26,714 nucleotides of DNA from Paraclostridium ghonii. Lineage in GTDB: Bacteria > Bacillota > Clostridia > Peptostreptococcales > Peptostreptococcaceae. The notes beneath the pieces were generated by a model. The model did no database searches. It saw only the letters and a list, made by a program, of their open reading frames with translations, and had not been told where the DNA came from. Position numbers and translations under genes: made by a program. The stretch is from positions 1-26,714 of the forward strand of contig NZ_JAKEDR010000031.1 in the NCBI RefSeq assembly GCF_023653455.1, written 5' to 3'. Shown in pieces: positions 16,504 through 24,764 of this stretch; position 1 is the stretch's first letter, and each line of letters starts with the position of its first letter.

Positions 16504-16944
16504 TTAAGTATTGTCTTTTACTAAATTTTCTTTCATTTTTAATAATGTAGAAAGTGTGTAATCTAAAGATTCTTTATCTAATCCTAAAATCATTTCATTG
16601 TGAATTTTTCTCATAATCTTTTCTAAATACAAGAATTCTTCAAAAGCTTTTTCTGTTAACTCAATATTTTTTTTCCTTTGATCTTCTTCACTTTGATTTA
16701 TTTTTATAAATCCACCTTGCTTTAATTTGGTTAAATTTCTACTTATATTTGCTTTGTTAATTCCCATCATTTTAGATAACTCTTCTTGAGTTATTTCATC
16801 ATACTCTTTTAACCTAAATAGCGTCATTAATGTTAATAATTGTCCTTGCCCTAAATTCCTATCTTTCAAGGCTTCATCCATTCTTGCTTTTAATTCTTTA
16901 GATATAAAATATATTAAATCTCCAATAGGTTCATATTTTTTCAT
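16504..16944 (-). CDS. MarR-family transcriptional regulator
   Basis: A 146-residue protein with the MarR layout: an N-terminal dimerisation helix, a winged helix-turn-helix around residues 50-100 (EITQEELSKMMGINKANISRNLTKL, then the wing near QSEEDQRKKNIELTEKA), and a C-terminal helix. It is first in a two-gene operon with the EFR1 flavoprotein. Its promoter -35 lies within a GTTGCG-CA-CGCAAC palindrome, so autorepression is likely. The Shine-Dalgarno sequence is AGGAGA. The ligand is unknown; a redox or quinone-like signal would fit the neighbour but is only inference. Confidence 0.92.
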   Translation of the reverse strand: MKKYEPIGDLIYFISKELKARMDEALKDRNLGQGQLLTLMTLFRLKEYDEITQEELSKMMGINKANISRNLTKLKQGGFIKINQSEEDQRKKNIELTEKAFEEFLYLEKIMRKIHNEMILGLDKESLDYTLSTLLKMKENLVKDNT

Positions 16945-16970
16945 TTCTATTTCTCCTATATTTTTTTATT

Positions 16971-17000
16971 ATTATATCGCATTTTAGTTGCGCACGCAAC
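16971..17000 (-). promoter_or_regulatory. MarR-EFR1 promoter with palindromic operator
   Basis: On the minus strand, -35 TTGCGT (16994-16999) and -10 TATAAT (16971-16976) have a 17-bp spacer. The palindrome GTTGCG-N2-CGCAAC (16987-17000) covers the -35 and is strikingly GC-rich for this window. Confidence 0.8.
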
Positions 17001-17045
17001 ATTATGTTTTTTAATCCTTAAAATTTTACTCAAAAATATATATAC

Positions 17046-17098
17046 AAAAACAAATAACCCCAAAAAAGTTATTAACTTCATAGAGGTTATTTGTTTTA
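17046..17098 (-). terminator. Terminator of the InhA-like protease gene
   Basis: Arms 17046-17059 and 17085-17097 (AAAACAAATAACC / GGTTATTTGTTTT) pair with a 25-base interior that can itself form AGTTATTAACT. It lies two bases after the stop. Confidence 0.75.
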
Positions 17099-17099
17099 C

Positions 17100-19445
17100 T
17101 TATTTTTTACTTATATTAATTCTAGCTCCACTATTATCCTTAGCTTGATTTAATATTTTAATTTCCATTCCTAAATTTGGAAGTTTAACTCCTAATTCTG
17201 GAGCACCTTGATTAGTAAAATCTTTTTTATCACTAAACTTAGGATTTGCAGATGAAAATTTATCTATAGCCATTCTTCCATAAGTTTCTCCTGCATCTAT
17301 AGTAAACTTACTTCCTTTTTTAGAGCTAAATGCTGCATCATGCATTTGATATTTATTGTTCGCTATTATTGATTCTGTTTCTTTATCATAAAAATGCCAA
17401 GGAATATTAGTTTGGTCTGCATCTACTACTCCTAAGTATCCTCCCCCTGGATGTATTCCAGTCCAGTTTTCACTATAATAATCATTTACATACCATACAA
17501 GCATGCCCGGATCATATTCATATGTTTGGTCAAATGAGTTTATTTCAGCTAAACCTTTGTCTACACCGTCATGATTTCTCCACTCTATTAAATAGTAGTT
17601 TTTAGAATAAACTTTACCTTTATCAATATTAAATCCATCCATCTTAAATTTAGAAGTTCCTTCTCCATTGTCAAAGAATAATTCATTATTACCATCAACT
17701 ACCTTAATATCATCTACATAAAAGCCATTTCCAAAAGTATGTTTATCTGTTTGATACTCTAATTTTAATTCTATGTTTTTACCTTTATATTCACTTAAAT
17801 CAAATATAGCATCTACCCATTCACCAGACGTTCCTGTTATTCCATTTGGTATAACCACCGCAGCTCCTGGGTCGTGTTCACTTGTAGTTATATTGCCTTT
17901 TATATAGTTCCAATCTGAGCTACCTTTTTCTCTAATTTGAACGCTTGCAAAATCCCATCCTTTTTCTATATCATAAAAAGTTTTAAAATTCAGCTTTGGA
18001 CTATTAGTATTATTTAAATTTAATTCTGTTACCATAGAACTTTTCAAATTTTCTCCATCTTTACCTTTTCCGCTCCAATATACATTTTCTCCACTAAAAG
18101 GCTTCACTATTTCTGTTTCTAAGTCCGGTAAATTAACTTTTATTGTTTGGCCTGTTTCACTTGCTTGTTTTAAATCTAAAGTAATACCTTTTGCGTTTAA
18201 ATCTTTATATTCTACCTCTGTTGTTTTTTGCCAATTACCACCGTACTTAGTTTGCATAAGTTGTTTGCTGTATGGACTTATTCCTGTAGGTTCTGTTCCA
18301 GGTAATTTTCCTGCCCAACTTCCAGATGACATCAACGACCAGTTTGATATAGGTTCTTTATAACTACTTGAATACTGAGTATCATATTCATCTGGCATTC
18401 CTAAATCATGCCCAAATTCATGACAGAACACTCCTCCCGCGCCATCTTCGGGGCTTATAGTATAGTCATAAGCTGAAAATTTTCCAGTCGGACTATTTTT
18501 ACTTTGTGTTCCTTCAATTTCATATACTCCACCTAAATTCCATCTGTGAGACCATATTGCATTGCTTCCAAGGCTTCCACCCCCTGCTTCTTCACCCATC
18601 CCTGCATGTATAAACATTAAATAATCTATCATTCCATCTGGTTCATTATAATTACCATCACCATCTATATCATATCTATCTATCTTATCAAATTCACTTA
18701 AATCTATGCTCTTATCTTTTCCTAATTCTTTTAACCCATCTTTTATTAGATCTCTAGCATTTATATCATTTTTAGATCCTTCTTTAGCTCCATAAGATGC
18801 CGCGCTTCCTGGTAAAGTATACCAATTACTTACTTTTCCATTTATTTTTAAGGTTCCACCAGATTGTTGTTCATAATATTGTTTCATTGATACTAAATTT
18901 TCTCCATTAGGCCCATTATATCCATTTTCTCCAAATAACATATCTTGAAAATGCTCTTTTTCATAATTTTCATAATACATATTTGATTCTCCAGGCTTTA
19001 TAGAATTATGTTTATAGTCATCAAAATCAACTAAAACCGTTAATACATTTATCTCTGTAATTTCATTACTAGCTTTAATTTGATTTTGATTTTGTTTTTT
19101 CACATTTTTCTTTTCTTTTGATTTAAATTCTTTTTCTTGCTTAGTTATAGGTTGATCTTTATTATATTTTGCTAATTCACTCATATATGTTGTAAAAGCC
19201 TTATTTGATTCTTCAAAGTTAGCATTTTTATCTATTTTGCCTTCTTTTTTTAGCATTTCTATTATTTTTTCTTCATTAGCAACAGACAAATCTACAGGTT
19301 TGCTATTATTATATTGATTTTTATCTAATAAGTTTATATTCTCACTTTTAGATATATTTTCATTGTTTAATGCGCTTGTTGAAGTAAGCGATCCTGCTAA
19401 TAATCCTAATGTAATAACTAAAGATATTACTTTCTTTGAGTGCAT
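17100..19445 (-). CDS. Secreted immune inhibitor A-like M6 metalloprotease
   Basis: About 781 residues from ATG 19445, which has AGGGGG nearby. An ATG seven codons upstream has no ribosome site. The N-terminus (MHSKKVISLVITLGLLAGS) is a secretion signal. A propeptide of about 120 polar residues precedes the catalytic domain. The zinc motif HEFGHDLG lies at residues 342-349 with DEYD just after, diagnostic of peptidase family M6. An Asp/Gly-rich DIDGDGNYNEPDG near 260-273 looks like a calcium site. The C-terminal half carries the beta-rich domains typical of InhA (including a segment with FASVQIREKGSSDW). InhA proteins degrade antimicrobial peptides and host matrix; that role is inferred from the family. 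Confidence 0.92.
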   Translation of the reverse strand: MHSKKVISLVITLGLLAGSLTSTSALNNENISKSENINLLDKNQYNNSKPVDLSVANEEKIIEMLKKEGKIDKNANFEESNKAFTTYMSELAKYNKDQPITKQEKEFKSKEKKNVKKQNQNQIKASNEITEINVLTVLVDFDDYKHNSIKPGESNMYYENYEKEHFQDMLFGENGYNGPNGENLVSMKQYYEQQSGGTLKINGKVSNWYTLPGSAASYGAKEGSKNDINARDLIKDGLKELGKDKSIDLSEFDKIDRYDIDGDGNYNEPDGMIDYLMFIHAGMGEEAGGGSLGSNAIWSHRWNLGGVYEIEGTQSKNSPTGKFSAYDYTISPEDGAGGVFCHEFGHDLGMPDEYDTQYSSSYKEPISNWSLMSSGSWAGKLPGTEPTGISPYSKQLMQTKYGGNWQKTTEVEYKDLNAKGITLDLKQASETGQTIKVNLPDLETEIVKPFSGENVYWSGKGKDGENLKSSMVTELNLNNTNSPKLNFKTFYDIEKGWDFASVQIREKGSSDWNYIKGNITTSEHDPGAAVVIPNGITGTSGEWVDAIFDLSEYKGKNIELKLEYQTDKHTFGNGFYVDDIKVVDGNNELFFDNGEGTSKFKMDGFNIDKGKVYSKNYYLIEWRNHDGVDKGLAEINSFDQTYEYDPGMLVWYVNDYYSENWTGIHPGGGYLGVVDADQTNIPWHFYDKETESIIANNKYQMHDAAFSSKKGSKFTIDAGETYGRMAIDKFSSANPKFSDKKDFTNQGAPELGVKLPNLGMEIKILNQAKDNSGARINISKK

Positions 19446-19546
19446 AAAATTCCCCCTAAATAGCATTTTATAAATACTATGATTATCATGTCCTAATTAT
19501 AATGTACAATTTAATTTTTATATAAATTTAATACATTATATCAATA

Positions 19547-19581
19547 CTAAAAAACACCTTATTAAATAAGGTGTTTTTTAG
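19547..19581 (-). terminator. Terminator of the membrane MutS-like gene
   Basis: Arms 19547-19563 and 19565-19581 are a perfect 17-bp inverted repeat around one base, with A and T runs giving a U tract. The stop codon of the gene (19578-19580) lies in the stem. Confidence 0.9.
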
Positions 19582-21251
19582 TCCCATACCCCTCTAGCTA
19601 AAAATTGTTTTGCTCTCATATCAGCTTTTTTTACTAGATTTTTATCATAGCCCATAAAATCTAATAATTTTATAGCATTTCTCGTTTGAGCTCTTCCATT
19701 ATGAAGCTTGTAATCAAACTTTATATCGTTATCTGTTATAGTTTCTTCAAAGTGATAGTTTTCAAATACATCTTCAAGCATATATGTAAGCTCTACGTCA
19801 TGTGTTGCTGCAAAGCACAATGTATTTTCGCTAGCTATGCTTTTTAAAACTTCACAAGAAGATGCTATTCTTTCAACAGTATTTGTTCCCCTTAAAATTT
19901 CATCTACAAAACATAAGCAAGGAATATCATTAGATATTGCATCTAGTATTCTTTTAAGAGATTTAATTTCTACTATATAATAACTTTCACTGCTATGTAT
20001 ATCATCTTTTAATGCCATAGATGTGTATATGTTAAAGTATGAAGATTTGTATTCTTTAGAAAAGCAAGTATATATAGTTTGTGCCATTATAGCATTTATT
20101 GCTATAGTTTTTATAAAGGTAGATTTCCCTGATGCATTAGACCCAGTAAGAAGTACTCCTTTTGAAAAATCTCCATTATTTAAAACTGGATTTTTTATAA
20201 GGGGATGATATATATCTTTAAAAAATATATTATTTTCTTCTTTCATTTTAGAGATTTTTAAATTTGGCTTCGTGTAAAAATTAAGGCTTTCTCTAAATGA
20301 AGCTATAGCTATTAAAGCATCTATAGTTCCTACATATTCATATATACTTTTTAAATCTTTTTTATTTTTTATAATTGTATTTTTTACTTTTTCATAAGTT
20401 CTTAATTCCTTTAGGAAAACTAAATTTGCATACTCTGCAAATACATCCATATCACTCATTACGCTTTTTTCCTGAATCCCTATGCTTTTTCTCTTAATCC
20501 CTTTTAAATTCTTTAAATTTACTTCTATATCATTTATATTCTCGTTTATTTCAAAAACATTTTTTTCTTTTATTTTATTTGCAGCATTTATTAACCTTAT
20601 CATATAACTAAATCCACTTGCATCATAATTTGTAACTTTATGTCTTTGGCTTATAAATACATTTAATACTACAAAACCTATACTTAAAATTAAAAACATA
20701 GGGTTTATAAATAGTAATAATAAACTAAAAGTTGGAATCCATGCTAATATTCTATATTTTAATAATTTACTATCACTATTATCATCTTCATTAAATAGGC
20801 AGTTTGTTATGTATAGTTCATCAGTTTTACCAAGTTTACCTAAAATAAATGCTATTTCTTGTCTTTCTTTTTCATTATTCTTAAAGTAGTCTATAATTTT
20901 ATCACGTTTAGTTAATACTTTTTGATCATATAGTGGATTTCTTAATATGTCATACAATACTTCTTGCCCAGCTGTAGATTGGGTATTATTTATCTTTTTA
21001 AATATATCATCCATATTTAGATCATTCCAAGTTATATCGTCTATTGTATTTTTGTCATTTTTATTTCTAAAATAGCTTGATACATTTTTAATTTTTATCA
21101 TTACTTCATCTAAATTAATTTCTTTGCCGTAATTGTTAAGTATATTGAATTTTATATATTTTAATCTTTTTTTATTTTCAAATATGGAAAATCCTAACCC
21201 TATTAACAATATTGATGATACCCCTACTAATAATTTTAATAATTCCCCCAT
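19578..21251 (-). CDS. Membrane-anchored MutS-family ATPase
   Basis: A 557-residue protein. An N-terminal helix (residues 4-23) and a second hydrophobic pair (about 170-200) are predicted membrane segments. A helical MutS core-like region (about 210-330) leads to a MutS ATPase domain: Walker A TGSNASGKST at 369-378, Walker B CLCFVDE at 445-451, and the switch ATHD at 482-485. It lacks the mismatch-recognition domain of MutS and the Smr nuclease of MutS2. Such membrane-linked MutS homologues are common in Firmicutes, and their role is unknown to me. GGGAGG precedes the ATG. It stands alone, with a good promoter and terminator, divergent from a hydrolase gene. Confidence 0.85.
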   Translation of the reverse strand: MGELLKLLVGVSSILLIGLGFSIFENKKRLKYIKFNILNNYGKEINLDEVMIKIKNVSSYFRNKNDKNTIDDITWNDLNMDDIFKKINNTQSTAGQEVLYDILRNPLYDQKVLTKRDKIIDYFKNNEKERQEIAFILGKLGKTDELYITNCLFNEDDNSDSKLLKYRILAWIPTFSLLLLFINPMFLILSIGFVVLNVFISQRHKVTNYDASGFSYMIRLINAANKIKEKNVFEINENINDIEVNLKNLKGIKRKSIGIQEKSVMSDMDVFAEYANLVFLKELRTYEKVKNTIIKNKKDLKSIYEYVGTIDALIAIASFRESLNFYTKPNLKISKMKEENNIFFKDIYHPLIKNPVLNNGDFSKGVLLTGSNASGKSTFIKTIAINAIMAQTIYTCFSKEYKSSYFNIYTSMALKDDIHSSESYYIVEIKSLKRILDAISNDIPCLCFVDEILRGTNTVERIASSCEVLKSIASENTLCFAATHDVELTYMLEDVFENYHFEETITDNDIKFDYKLHNGRAQTRNAIKLLDFMGYDKNLVKKADMRAKQFLARGVWD

Positions 21252-21283
21252 TTTAATGTCCTCCCTTTAATTGTTTTAACTTC

Positions 21284-21312
21284 ATTATATCTAAATAATT
21301 CAATATATACAA
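21284..21312 (-). promoter_or_regulatory. Promoter of the membrane MutS-like gene
   Basis: On the minus strand, -35 TTGTAT (21307-21312) and -10 TATAAT (21284-21289) are 17 bp apart, about 33 bases before the start codon. Confidence 0.7.
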
Positions 21313-21345
21313 ATTCAGTTAAGCCTAAACTTAATATTGTTATAA

Positions 21346-21374
21346 TTGCTTATGGTACTAAATAGAGGTATAAT
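21346..21374 (+). promoter_or_regulatory. Promoter of the isochorismatase-like gene
   Basis: TTGCTT (21346-21351) and TATAAT (21369-21374) have a 17-bp spacer. The start codon lies 35 bases further on. Confidence 0.7.
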
Positions 21375-21409
21375 ATCCCTATAATTTATAGTATAAAGAG
21401 GTTGTTAAG

Positions 21410-21883
21410 ATGAAATATTTACTGGTAATAGATATGCAGGAAGATTATTTAGGTGAAACAAGAAATTTTAAAAAATATCCATATAATACAGAAGAGTTGA
21501 TTACAAATATAAATGGTAGGATTGCTGAATACCCCAGTGAAAGAGTTATTTATGTCACAAACAAGTTTTTTTGGGAATTCGGGAAAAAGCAAAAAAAATT
21601 AGTTGATGGTCTTTCTATTGTATCTAATAATATATTTGAGAAGAAAAGAAGTAGTTGTTTTTCAAATAAAAGTCTATTAGATTATTTTTTTAAATTTAAT
21701 GCTACTGAACTTGAGTTAGTTGGAGTTGATGGAAATTACTGTGTTGGCATATCTGCACTAGAAGGTAGAAATAATCAATTTATAATTTATTTTAATCAAA
21801 CTTGTATTGGTATCGGGAATAAAAAAAAGTTTTTGAAAACTAAATTAAAATTAGAAAAATCTGGTGTGAAAATTATCTACTAA
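21410..21883 (+). CDS. Isochorismatase-like cysteine hydrolase
   Basis: A 157-residue protein with the cysteine-hydrolase triad: Asp8 in LLVIDMQ, Lys78 or Lys79 in FEKKRSSCF, and Cys111 in GVDGNYCV. The fold covers amidohydrolases such as nicotinamidase and isochorismatase as well as many uncharacterised enzymes, and the substrate is not evident. It is somewhat short for a nicotinamidase and lacks that group's obvious metal-site motif. A GAGG ribosome site lies 9 bases before the ATG. It is a single-gene unit with its own promoter and terminator, convergent with the MFS gene. Confidence 0.82.
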   Translation: MKYLLVIDMQEDYLGETRNFKKYPYNTEELITNINGRIAEYPSERVIYVTNKFFWEFGKKQKKLVDGLSIVSNNIFEKKRSSCFSNKSLLDYFFKFNATELELVGVDGNYCVGISALEGRNNQFIIYFNQTCIGIGNKKKFLKTKLKLEKSGVKIIY

Positions 21884-21892
21884 TAACATAAT

Positions 21893-21925
21893 AAAAAGAC
21901 CAGCTTTTAAGCTAGTCTTTTTTTA
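21893..21925. terminator. Bidirectional terminator between the hydrolase and MFS genes
   Basis: Arms 21893-21906 and 21909-21922 pair over 14 positions with one mismatch. U runs follow on both strands, serving the convergent genes. Confidence 0.87.
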
Positions 21926-21938
21926 CTAAACGAAGTCG

Positions 21939-23162
21939 TCAGCTGCATGAGTGAAGCGAATTTTTTATTTTAAGTTCATCTCTATATATATAGCTAAACA
22001 ATATAACTGCTATTAAATAAAATCCAACAGTAAAGTAATACGGTATTGTATAAGATATAGTTTCCATTAAAAACCCTCCTATTGCAATTCCAATACCTCT
22101 ACTGATATTACTAGATAGAGCAATTAAACTACTCATATTAGTCCTTTCACTCTCATGAACAATTTCCATAGATAAATTTTGAATAAGAGGACTAGCCATA
22201 TTCATAAGTCCATTTCGCATAAAAAATGAAATTGTTATAAGTATAATTCCTTGAGGAAATGCAATTGATAACAAGAATGGTATAGATAATAACTGACAAA
22301 TTATAACTGATTTTACCTTACCAAGTTTATTTGACATAAAAGGTATAACCATACCCCCTATTATACATCCAAACTGAGATATTGAAAGTATAGTTCCAAC
22401 TATATTATCAGCTATATTCATAGAGTATTTTAAATATACGCTAAAAAATGGAACAATTATCCCTGCCCCCATCCCTATTAAAATTTGATATATCATAAAA
22501 CTTACAATAGTTTTATTGATTATAGATATATATCCTTTTAAACAATCCTTTAAATTTCTATGTTCTATACATTCTGGCTCTTTCATAAAAAATATAGGTA
22601 TTAAAGCTGAAATAGATAATATAGACGTGATCACAAATATATACTTTATAGCCTCACTTGAATTGAAATAATTCCCTAGATACGACGACATTGCCCCTCC
22701 TAAAAATGAAGCTCCCATCATACCTATATTAGACATTATAAAATTTCTACTAAAAACTGATACTCTTTCTTTTTCAGATGTATTTTCAAGTATATACATA
22801 CCCTCTGCTGTAGTTTTTATACTCATTCCAAAACCATTTAGAATAGCCATAATTATTATTAAAGCTGACTTATTGAAAAAAACTATAAAAATAGAACCAA
22901 GTGCTATGCATATAAAACCTATACTAAAACTTTTCTTCCTTCCTATTCTTTCAATCAAATATGCACTCAAAATTGACCCTATAGCTATTGCAAATGTGTT
23001 AATCGATAATACACTACCTACAAATTGTTCTTTATAGCCAATTTCTTTTAAATATATTCCTACAAACATGTTAAAAATCCCCATAGCAAAAGAAGCTATA
23101 AGATTTATAGTAAGAAATAATTTTATATTCTTACTGAGTTTTATCTTACAACTATTTTTCAT
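21939..23162 (-). CDS. Major facilitator superfamily transporter
   Basis: About 407 residues with twelve hydrophobic segments. The loop after helix 2 reads YLIERIGRKKSF, the MFS signature region. ATG 23162 is preceded by AGAGGGG; an ATG six codons upstream has no ribosome site. It looks like a drug or small-molecule exporter of the 12-helix type, but the substrate is not readable. The last residues (SLHSCS) and the stop fall in a short stretch of unusually high GC next to the terminator. No regulator is adjacent. Confidence 0.88.
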   Translation of the reverse strand: MKNSCKIKLSKNIKLFLTINLIASFAMGIFNMFVGIYLKEIGYKEQFVGSVLSINTFAIAIGSILSAYLIERIGRKKSFSIGFICIALGSIFIVFFNKSALIIIMAILNGFGMSIKTTAEGMYILENTSEKERVSVFSRNFIMSNIGMMGASFLGGAMSSYLGNYFNSSEAIKYIFVITSILSISALIPIFFMKEPECIEHRNLKDCLKGYISIINKTIVSFMIYQILIGMGAGIIVPFFSVYLKYSMNIADNIVGTILSISQFGCIIGGMVIPFMSNKLGKVKSVIICQLLSIPFLLSIAFPQGIILITISFFMRNGLMNMASPLIQNLSMEIVHESERTNMSSLIALSSNISRGIGIAIGGFLMETISYTIPYYFTVGFYLIAVILFSYIYRDELKIKNSLHSCS

Positions 23163-23257
23163 AAATTCCCCTCTTCTCATAACCTTATTGTGTGCTTACT
23201 ATAAGTGTATTTCTTTTTTAAAATTATTTCAATCTCCTTATCTATATTATCATAATA

Positions 23258-23295
23258 AAAAACTTGGATTATTAGTACTAATAATCCAAGTTTTT
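23258..23295 (-). terminator. Terminator of the RelA/SpoT-domain gene
   Basis: A perfect 38-bp palindrome with 19-bp arms, flanked by A and T runs. It lies eight bases after the stop codon. Confidence 0.88.
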
Positions 23296-23303
23296 ACCTT
23301 TAT

Positions 23304-24671
23304 TTAATCGCGCATTGCATCTTTTATTTTTTTATTTAAAAACTCCATGTATTTACCACGCTTATATTTATATTCTTCATATGAATCTACATATCTACAT
23401 ATATTATTTATTACCTTTTTAGTTATGTTATTTACACTGTCAAGATTTTCTTCATATAAAATTTCTATAGAGTCAATTTCTATTAAAGTTTCTACTACTT
23501 CCATGTATATATCTTTTAATATATGTTTACTATTACTTTCAAAGGCTGACTCTAGTTTTGCTTGATATTTTATAGGAACAACTTTTTCTTTTATGAATAA
23601 AATAAAATTTTCAAAATCCTTTTTATTATTAAGTGGCTCTACTTCAAATAAAATTCTAAAGAATAGATTCCATATAAACTCACAGTTTAATTTAGATATT
23701 ATAAAGTTTCCTAGTCTTTCGCAAAATTCATCTTCAAATTCTGGGAGTTTTCCAAATCTTATTTTAGAATTAAAATCTATATCTTTTTTAGATATTTCAT
23801 TTATTCTTTTAAGTCCTTTTATTGTAGTATCTTCACTTATGTCCATTCCATCTTTTTCTTTGTTAAAAGAATAGTTAATTATTGTCTCACATGGTTTTTT
23901 AAAATCAACTGTAAAACCGATGTCGTCTTCCATTTTTTCTGCAAATGTATCATATGCAATCTTTGCCAAAAACTTCTCCATAGATTTTCTCTTACTATTT
24001 TTATCTTTGTTATTAGCACTAAAATTTTTATAAACAGATAATAATTGATTATCTATAAGAGTTAAATTTGTCTTTATAGATGCAAACACGTCACTTAGAA
24101 ATTTATCCATCATAACATATGCATTGTTTTTATAAATAACATTATGTTCTATTTCACTCCAGAATATATTGACCATAGATTTTATCTGTATCTCAAAATT
24201 TATTTTGCTATCTCCATATAAAAACAAACCATCTATTCTATATATTTCAAATCCATTTTTTTGTTTTCTTGGTTGATCCTTGTCTAGTCTAATTCTTATA
24301 TTTTCATTCTCTTCATTGTAATAATAAATACTATCTTCACTTATATTGAAATACGATTTTAATAGTTTGTATATACTTCTTTCTTCTTCTATAAATCTAC
24401 ACTCTAATCTTACTCCAATTAAATCTGATAAGTTATGTATTAACATTTTGGGAGTTTTGTATTTATTTAAATATTTATTTCTTATTATCTTCTCTCTTAA
24501 ACTATATTCACTCTTTACTCTTGAATTTACATTTAAATATTCTTGAGCATTAATGTTTAGTATATTTTCAAAATATTTTACTAGTTCTTCTGATAACATA
24601 TTAAGCGTCGGTGTTATATCATTTAACAATTCTACAGCTTCATCAATGTATTCAAATTCTCTCAAACTCAT
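23304..24671 (-). CDS. RelA/SpoT synthetase-domain protein with long C-terminal extension
   Basis: A 455-residue cytoplasmic protein. Residues about 45-185 resemble the (p)ppGpp synthetase domain: SRVKSEYSLREK (Arg51, Lys53, Ser57, Lys61), DLIGVRLEC (Asp83, a metal ligand in the family), and FEIQIKS with Glu160, followed by FWSEIEHNVIYK. The family GYxSxH motif, which helps hold the guanine nucleotide, is replaced by Gly140-Phe-Glu-Ile-Tyr-Arg145. The next 260 residues are helical and charged, and I do not recognise them. Small alarmone synthetases are usually 200-260 residues, so this is about twice the size. It lacks the HD hydrolase and TGS domains of a full RelA. AAGGAGAA precedes the ATG. 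Activity and product are uncertain. Confidence 0.82.
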   Translation of the reverse strand: MSLREFEYIDEAVELLNDITPTLNMLSEELVKYFENILNINAQEYLNVNSRVKSEYSLREKIIRNKYLNKYKTPKMLIHNLSDLIGVRLECRFIEEERSIYKLLKSYFNISEDSIYYYNEENENIRIRLDKDQPRKQKNGFEIYRIDGLFLYGDSKINFEIQIKSMVNIFWSEIEHNVIYKNNAYVMMDKFLSDVFASIKTNLTLIDNQLLSVYKNFSANNKDKNSKRKSMEKFLAKIAYDTFAEKMEDDIGFTVDFKKPCETIINYSFNKEKDGMDISEDTTIKGLKRINEISKKDIDFNSKIRFGKLPEFEDEFCERLGNFIISKLNCEFIWNLFFRILFEVEPLNNKKDFENFILFIKEKVVPIKYQAKLESAFESNSKHILKDIYMEVVETLIEIDSIEILYEENLDSVNNITKKVINNICRYVDSYEEYKYKRGKYMEFLNKKIKDAMRD

Positions 24672-24696
24672 ACTAAGTTCTCCTTGCCGTCTTTTT

Positions 24697-24726
24697 TGTA
24701 TAACTAAATTTTACACAAAAACTCAA
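24697..24726 (-). promoter_or_regulatory. Candidate promoter of the RelA/SpoT-domain gene
   Basis: On the minus strand, -35 TTGAGT (24721-24726) and -10 TATACA (24697-24702) are 18 bp apart. No clear terminator separates this gene from the upstream MATE gene, so readthrough is also possible. Confidence 0.5.
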
Positions 24727-24764
24727 ATTTAATCAAATAACGAAATTGTAATTTTATTTTATTC

